NCBI RefSeq assembly: GCF_018320785.1
Contig: NC_054888.1
Coordinates: 21,530,438 to 21,594,437 of the forward strand
Source of the DNA: Cheilinus undulatus
Lineage: Eukaryota; Chordata; Actinopteri; Labriformes; Labridae
Direction of reading: 5' to 3'
DNA length: 64,000 bases
Part shown: piece after piece, positions 57,000 through 64,000 of the stretch
Numbering within the stretch: position 1 is the first letter of the stretch
How the letters are laid out: each line of letters begins with the position of its first letter
Notes under the pieces: generated by a model
What the model saw: only the letters and a program-made list of their open reading frames with translations
The model's database searches: none
Told to the model about the DNA's origin: nothing
Position numbers and translations under genes: made by a program

Positions 57000-58050
57000 T
57001 CCTACTTATCCTAGATAAGTAAAAGAAACTTAAAATACACTCTAAACAAAAGCCCTGGTCTCAGGAGGTTAGGGTTGGTCATTTTTATGAAATCTGCCGT
57101 ATTTCTGTCCCTCTGAAATCACGTTTAATCACGCGAGTTTCTGTGAGATCTGTGGAATCTCCACAGTGAAACTGCTGCGACAAACAGCAGGTTTGTAGCC
57201 TTCCACTCTGGCTGAATTGTCTAATGTGTGTTATTGAAGGGTAATAATGTTAAAAATCAGTCAAAAGCTTACCTTAAAACGTGTTCTCCCTATTTAAAAG
57301 TGGGTATATTAAAAGTCCAGGTCACCCAGTATCGACCAAGCAAACTGTCTTACATTTAAATTGCTCATGAAGACTGGCAATTAAGCACTTTCTCTCTTTC
57401 TTTGGGTGAAAATATGGCTGAGGAGGCGATTTTTAAAGAAAATGTGGTGTTGTGTGTCAAAAAGTATCACAGTAGTGAAATGTCTGTGGATAAATGAGCG
57501 TCTGTTTGCCATGCAGGGAGAGAAAATTCAGTTTACACGCTCCGGGTAAAAGTGGCAGTTTGAGATTGATGTGCTGAGACAGTGAGAGTGAGTGACGCAC
57601 GTTTTACTCCGTGTTGTCCACATTTTGCCACCTGTCAGCCTGCCAGGTCACGAGTTCAGAGAGGTGCGTGTGCCCCGTCCCGCTGTGGACAACCTGACAC
57701 ACATCACTCATCCTGAAGCACGCACAGAGAGCTCCACGGCTCCGCGCTGCAGCAGCAGATCCCCCACCCCCCCGTGGAGGGTGTATTGTTTGAGAAATCC
57801 AGGAGGAAATGTTCGGGGTGGGTCTCTGTGGGGAGAGACGCCAACATCCCCCGTCTACGCTCACTCACGATCCGGCCTGACTGAGACAGCTGTTGCTCAC
57901 AGTCACACAGAGAGGCTTTGTTCAGCGAGAGAGGCACAAACACTCACACCATCACTCCCTGTTTCTCTCTACCCCCCTCAGCCTTGAAACGTGTGCTCTA
58001 GGGCTGGGAAATGTAGACCCAAAACCATGTTTCTGGATGTTTCCTAACAA
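57000..58050. other. no gene seen; GC-richer patch at 57590-57980
   Basis: Overlapping frames on both strands at 57592-57987 have no known motifs. Could be a regulatory block in the putative intron. Confidence 0.4.
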
Positions 58051-58055
58051 CAAAA

Positions 58056-58560
58056 CAGTGCATACAGAGGCTATAAAAAGTGTTCACCTCCTTGGATGTT
58101 TTACTCTTTATTTAACTTCATAACTCAATAATGGTCGATATAATTTGGCTTTTTTGACAAAAAAAATGAAAAAAAAACTCTTTAATGTCAAAGTAAATAC
58201 TGATTTTCATAAAGGAATGTCAATGTCATGTAAAATAATGCTGCAATCACAGCACTGAGTCTGCATGGATAGGTCTTTATCAGAATTGGACATCTGGACA
58301 CTTTAATTTTACTCCATTCCTCTTAGCAAATCTGCTCAAGCTCTGTCAGTTTGCATGGAGATCGGGCGTTAACAGCCCTTTTCAAGGGCTCTTGCAGACT
58401 TAATGAGAATGTCCTCGAGGATTTTCCTATATTTTGCTGCATTCATTTTACCCTCTACCTTTACAAGCCTTCCAGGTGCTGAGAAGCATCCTCACAGCAT
58501 GATGCTGCCACCACCATGCTTCACAGTGGGGAAGGTGTGCTTGTGGTGAAAAGGGGTGAA
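58056..58560 (-). mobile_element. Tc1-like deletion derivative (copy I)
   Basis: Starts with the terminal AGAGGCTATAAAAAGTGTTC ACC and the TTTGACAAAAAAAATGAAAA block. It joins the transposase 3' end on - (CAATCACAGCACTGAGTCTG) and ends in AAGCATCCTCACAGCATGAT. Confidence 0.82.
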
Positions 58561-58648
58561 AGGGGGTGAAAAAAGGGTTAAAAGGGGCAAAAATGTGGGG
58601 AGGGAAAAGTGTGAAGTGGTTTAAAGAAGTGAAAAGTGAAGTGTTTGT
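58561..58648. repeat. GGGGTGAAAA-type purine-rich repeat
   Basis: GTGAAAAGGGGTGAAAGGGG and AAAAGGGGCAAAAATGTGGG, the start of the same purine-rich sequence as in 60940-62190. Confidence 0.7.
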
Positions 58649-59305
58649 GGTGTAATGGTAGCCAGGAATACTGATGAACCAGTGGCTTGATCTTTCAGAC
58701 AAAAGTGTCTTTATCCTCGAATAACTTGATACACATTCATACAAAATCCATTGTATTGTTTCCCTCTTAGTTTCTTGGACTGTTCTTTTGTCTTCATGGT
58801 GTAATGGTAGCCAGAATAACTGATGAACCAGTGACTGGACCTTCCAGACACAGGTGACTTAGGTGTCTGTATTACAATCACTTGATAAACTTTAATATAA
58901 CCTCTATTGTGTTGTTTTCCTATTCTTTCTTGGAGTGTTCTTTTGTCTTCATGGTGCAATGGTAGCCATGGATACTTATTAACCAGTGATTAGAGCTTCC
59001 AGACACAGGTGACTTCATACTACAGTCACTTGATACACATTCATATGACATCCATTGTATTGTTTTCCTCTGATTTGCCCTAAGTGTTCTTTTGTCTTCG
59101 TGGTGTAATGGTAGCCAGGAATACTGCTTTCACAGTGACTTGATCTTCCAAAGGTTTCTTTATACTAGAATCACTTGACACATTAACATGATATCCACCG
59201 TCTTGTTTTCCTCTGAGTTTCCTGGAGTGTTCTTTTGCCTTCATGGTGCAACGGTAGCCATGGATACTGATGAACCTGTGACTGGACTGCAATCACTTGA
59301 TGTTT
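58649..59305 (-). repeat. tandem array of a Tc1-derived unit of about 149 bp (4.4 copies)
   Basis: Units start with GGTG(T/C)AATGGTAGCC at 58649, 58798, 58953, 59102 and 59244 (lengths 149, 155, 149, 142 and a partial one). Each is the 5' leader and start of a Tc1 transposase on - (MKTKEQSKKLRGKQ) followed by the ACAGGTG...ATCACTTGATA leader. Confidence 0.92.
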
Positions 59306-60830
59306 ACAAAAAGTTTTGAGTAGTAAGACAACTAGAAAAGTTCCAAACAAGCTCAAGCTTGGCTTGAGAGAAGCTGATTGGAAGTAGCATAATAACAAAT
59401 ACTCGGGGACGCTGCTCTCTCATTAATGTCCTCTCAATCTAGAACTTAAATTTTTGTTGCCTAGTGTAAAGATCCGAACTCTTAATTTAAACATGTTTTT
59501 GATAACTATACAATATTAGCATCATAGTCCTACCTTAGAGCTTGTTCAAAATGATGTAGATATATCCATATCTAGCCCATCCCTAGTGAGCACTGTCCAC
59601 ATTCACCCTATCTATATCACCAGCCAGACAGGGTCCGTCCTATGGGCCCATCTCCCTTCCTCCCTCATTTGTTCCCTGTTAATTTGAATAAGTGCCTTAA
59701 TTATTACTGCGCCATGCTTTTGACCTCGCCACAGCCCTGGCACCACCCACCCCGCTCCCCGTAACACTCTGTGCGGACCACGTAATGAGAGGAAAGCTGC
59801 GTGCCAAGGAGCGTGCGTGCCATCTTTCTATTTTTGCCCGAGCAAGAGGGTGGCTGTCCCTCTGTGAGTTTGAGCTGCTCGGTTGATGTTACCGCCACAC
59901 ACCACTTCTGTGTGTGTGCGGGAGCTTGATTGTGTTTGACGCCTTTGTTTGGATTTTTTTTTTTTTGCTTCCGAGCCAAAAAAAGCCCCCATAGCAGAAG
60001 CGTTTTAATTACAGCGGCCATATCTGATGCCATATTGGAGGCACATCTGAGACCTGCTGCTTCAAAGCACATGAGGAAGTTTACTTTAAAAAGCATCTAT
60101 ATGAGCAGCTTCACTCTAAATCCATGAAATGATCTTTTCAGAGAAGAAACTCTAATCAAACTAAAGCCTCCGCCTTGATTAAGCCGCCTGTTTTACTACC
60201 TACTCACTGGTAGGTGTCCAAAGATGCCTGGCTCAGCTGAGGTCTGACCTACCTGTTGGCTGGCCTCATTCCTGGGATGACGCAGCTAATGCTCAGCGCC
60301 ATCACTGGCCCAATTTCAGGTGCTGCTGGCTATAGCTGATTCTCATCCCGATCAATTAACTGTACCAGAGCCTGACCAAGTCTGGAAGCGAGGCATGAGC
60401 CTGGTTTGACTCATGATTGGTCCTTCAAAGTCGAGCGTGTTCAGCTGCAATCAGAGTGGCCCAGCAGGAGAGAGACGACGGCTCATTCCCACATCTAACT
60501 TTTACCTCTAGCCCTTGTGTCCGAGTTTTTCCTCAAACCTAAAAGTGGTTAGAAGAGTGAAGAGTAAATGGGACAGCCCCTCAAGTTTCCTGATCAAGTG
60601 ATTTTTTTTTTTTAAAGGGCTCTAAAAATGAAAAATGGAGGCTCAATCCTTACCCACCCTGTGCCCCTGCTGTTTAGCTCTATTCTTACATTTTGCATGT
60701 TCACACTTAGGAGTAGAGTGTTCCAAATTTCCCAGAATGCCTTGTGAATCATCTGCAAGACGGCTACACAAGTAAGTGCACAAATGTAAATTCTTTTTCA
60801 ATAAAAATATTTTAAATTTACAACAGCATA
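59306..60830. other. no gene seen; possible conserved non-coding sequence
   Basis: The stretches 59700-60130 and 60180-60500 are free of recognised repeats and more GC-rich than their flanks. The 130-codon frame on - at 59704-60096 has no known domain. Confidence 0.45.
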
Positions 60831-62186
60831 GCATTCATTTTACCCTCAACCTTTATAAGTCATCCAGGGACGGCTGCTGAGATGCACCCCCACAGCATGA
60901 TGCTGCCACCGCCATGCTTCACACTGGGGATGGTGTATTTGTGGTGAAAAGGGGTGAAAGATTGGCAATAAAAGGGGCAAAAATGTGTGGAGGGAAAAGT
61001 GAGATGTGGTTCAAAGAAGTGTTTAAAAGATTGATGATAAAGCAGCAAAAAAAGTTGCAAAAATGGCGAAATAAAGTAGTGAAAAGGGGTTAAGGATTGG
61101 CAAAAAAGGGGTTAAAAGAGGCTAAACATTTCAAAAGTGGGTTAAAAGTGGAAAAAATGTTGCAAAATATGTCCTAATGAAATAGTGAAAAGCGGTTAAA
61201 GAGTAACAGACATGGCTTTAAAGTGGAAAAAGTGGCGTTAATGTCCTCCAAGATTGCCCTCTAGGATTTTCCTAAATTTTGCTGAATTCATTACCCTCTA
61301 CCTTAACAAGCCTTCCAGGGCCGGCTGCTGAGAAGCATCCCCGCAGTATGATGCTGCCACCACTGTGTTTCACAGTGGGGATGGTGTGATTGTGGTCAAA
61401 AATGGATGACAGATTGGCAAAAGAAAGCTTAAAAGAGGCAAAAATGCGTGGAGAGAAGAGTGAAGAGTGGGTTAGAGAAGTGAAAGGGGCCAAAAAATGA
61501 AAAATTGATAGAAAAGTGGCATAAATGTTGCAAAAGTGGCTAAATAGAATACTAAAAAGGGGTTAATAGAGGCAAAAAATTTAAAAATTGGTTAAAAGAG
61601 GAAAAAATGTTACAAAATATGTCCTGATAAAGTAGTGAAAAGTGGTTAAAGAGTAACTGATATGGGTTAGAAGAGGCACAAAAGTAGCAAAATAGGCTTT
61701 AAAATGGGAAAAAAAGTGGCGTTAATGTCCTCCAAGATTGTTCTCCAGGATTTTCCCGTATTTTGCAACTTTAGTTTTACCCTCTTGCTTTACAAGCCTT
61801 CCAGGGACGGCTGCCTAGAAGCATCCCCACAGCATGATGCTGCCACCATGGTGCTTTGCAGTGCGGATGGTGTGTTTGTGGTGAAAAGGGGTGAAAGATT
61901 GACATTAAAAGGTTTAGAAGGAGCAAAAATCTGTGGAGGGGAAAAGTGAGATGGGGTTTAAAGAAGCAAAAAAAAAAAAAAAGTGGCACAAATGTTGCAA
62001 AAGTGGCTAAATACAGTAGTGAAAATGGATTAAATAGAGGCAAAAAGTTTAAAAATTGGTTAAAAGAGAAAAAAATGTTGCAAAATATGTCCTGATAAAG
62101 CAGTGAAAAACGGTTAAAGAGTAAAATAAATGGGTTAGAAGTGGGACAAAAGCAGCAAAATAGGGTTTAAAGTAAAAAAAAAATTG
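60831..62186 (-). repeat. tandem array, unit of about 470 bp: Tc1 fragment plus purine-rich minisatellite
   Basis: Each unit has the Tc1 segment (CATTTTACCCTCTACC, GAAGCATCCCCACAGCATGA) followed by GTGAAAAGGGGTGAAAGATT, AGTGGCAAAAATGTTGCAAA, ATGTCCTGATAAAGTAGTGA and AGTGGC(G)TTAATGTCCTCCA. The last phrase recurs at 61236, 61719 and 62187 (spacing 483 and 468). About three units. Confidence 0.9.
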
Positions 62187-63055
<869 letters not shown>

Positions 63056-63239
63056 GTGATCCCCATTTTTGTATTTTTTGTCAAAAATAAAAGGGTAAAA
63101 ATTCAATTGAAAACTTTGTTTAGGCAGAGAAATTATTGATGTTGTGTTAAAATCTTGGCTTTCATTTAAGTGGGAAAAAAGCTTTTTCAAGGCTTTAAAT
63201 CTGGGAGATGATCGTCCATCTCTACGTATTTCTTTCCCT

Positions 63240-63560
63240 TAATTTCTGTAGTACAAACCCCCCTGCCAATGGCAGTTGGTTCTGCCAATCAGCTTGGCCA
63301 GTATAATGGACTGATCAGATTTGGGAGTGGAACTAAACCGGGTTAGGTGCTCAGATATTTGGAGGGAGCTGGGAGTGAAGCTGCTGCTCCATTTAGAGCT
63401 TTTCAGGTATGTCAAAGTGGAAGAGGACCCTTGGGTAGACCCTGAGCTCGCTGGAGGGAATTTACATCTGGCTCTGGAGCAGTGTGGGATCTCCCCGGAG
63501 GGGCTGGAGAACATTGGCGGGGAGAGTTGTGTCTGGAATACTTTGTTTGGCGTGGAAAAT
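63240..63560 (+). mobile_element. LINE 3' coding fragment (Rex1/L2-like)
   Basis: CAGATATTTGGAGGGAGCTG GGAGTGAAGCTGCTGCTCC, GACCCTGAGCTCGCTGGAGG and GGAGAACATTGGCGGGGAGA are degenerate versions of the C-terminal end of a fish LINE polymerase (...LLLHIERSQ..., ...ELEKVAGERDVW...). Heavily decayed. Confidence 0.65.
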
Positions 63561-64000
63561 ATGACCTGAAAAATGAGAGAGGATGCATAGATTGGGCCTT
63601 TTCTTCACCTGCAGTCTGATTTAAGTGTTGCTGGGATGTATTTGCATTCTTAGGCTTAATTTTCCTTGTAAAAGTTATTAATTTGTGTTTTAATGTGAGC
63701 AGCTTCTGTTGAAAACAGCTTGTAAGAGCAACCAAAGCGGGCTCTAGAGCAAAGACGGTGAACTCTTGCATGCTGGCTGAGATTTATCCGCACACATGTC
63801 GAACATTTTTCAAGGACTTCTTGGACAACGTGGCTTTTTAGTCTGAGAGCTACACCGTGTTAACATTACCCACCATGCAGTTGTGAACTGATCTGTACAA
63901 GCCATGTGTTCATTGTCTGCCTGAACGCCTTCGTGGTTAATTGAGGCCATTGAAGATGACAGTGGTGTAGTAGCAGAGCTCGCAGTGAAGCACGACACTC
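63561..64000. other. right edge, nothing recognised
   Basis: No exon, no clear repeat. If the jam2-like call is right, this is still intron 1. Confidence 0.5.

Noticed and set aside
57592..57987. 131-codon frame and opposing frames in a GC-rich patch
   Set aside because: No recognisable domain, splice signals or codon bias, and all frames are equally open.

Overview
The window looks like nuclear DNA from a teleost fish, probably a spiny-rayed (percomorph) species, although the lineage is only inferred. It has split genes with GT-AG introns, AATAAA polyadenylation signals and a CpG-rich first exon. Roughly half is decayed teleost-type transposon sequence: Tc1/mariner, hAT, PIF-Harbinger, TTAA-target elements, LINE 3' ends and tRNA-derived SINEs. 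There are no bacterial, organellar or CRISPR features. Most short open frames are chance or transposon debris.

Layout. Positions 1-21065 hold no recognisable host exon and are probably intron 1 of a rap2 gene. They include a triple-nested Tc1/hAT/hAT stack (7879-9500), a hAT inside another hAT-like element (18135-20682), a fold-back element (4736-6074) and a mariner-type MITE (11187-11731). The last exon of a rap2a-like small GTPase lies at 21066-21303, with its 3' UTR to about 22130. A complete ten-exon mrpl39 gene (mitochondrial large-subunit ribosomal protein, 336 codons) runs from 24103 to 39305 on the + strand. Its introns carry hAT, TTAA-target and Tc1 elements.

From 39380 to 51550 lies a gene-poor interval with transposon pieces and two blocks (46737-47870 and 49196-50980) of a 41-42 bp minisatellite. 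From about 51560 a CpG-rich segment leads to a short first coding exon (52062-52110) that looks like a signal peptide. It is a candidate first exon of jam2, because MRPL39 and JAM2 are neighbours in human. From 52111 to the right edge the sequence is probably intron 1 of that gene. It contains Tc1-derived tandem amplifications (58649-59305 and 60831-62260) and a Harbinger MITE (62264-62773) inside a Tc1 remnant.

The three host genes are all on + and do not form a pathway: membrane GTPase signalling, mitochondrial translation and a putative cell-surface protein. I found no new multi-gene system. The unusual content is in the repeats: a period-42 minisatellite that keeps an open 14-residue frame, a purine-rich GTGGCAAAAATG-type array shared by a hAT element and several Tc1 remnants, and nested insertions that give a relative order of transposition. 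Family names were assigned by eye from motifs, terminal repeats and target-site duplications; no database was searched.
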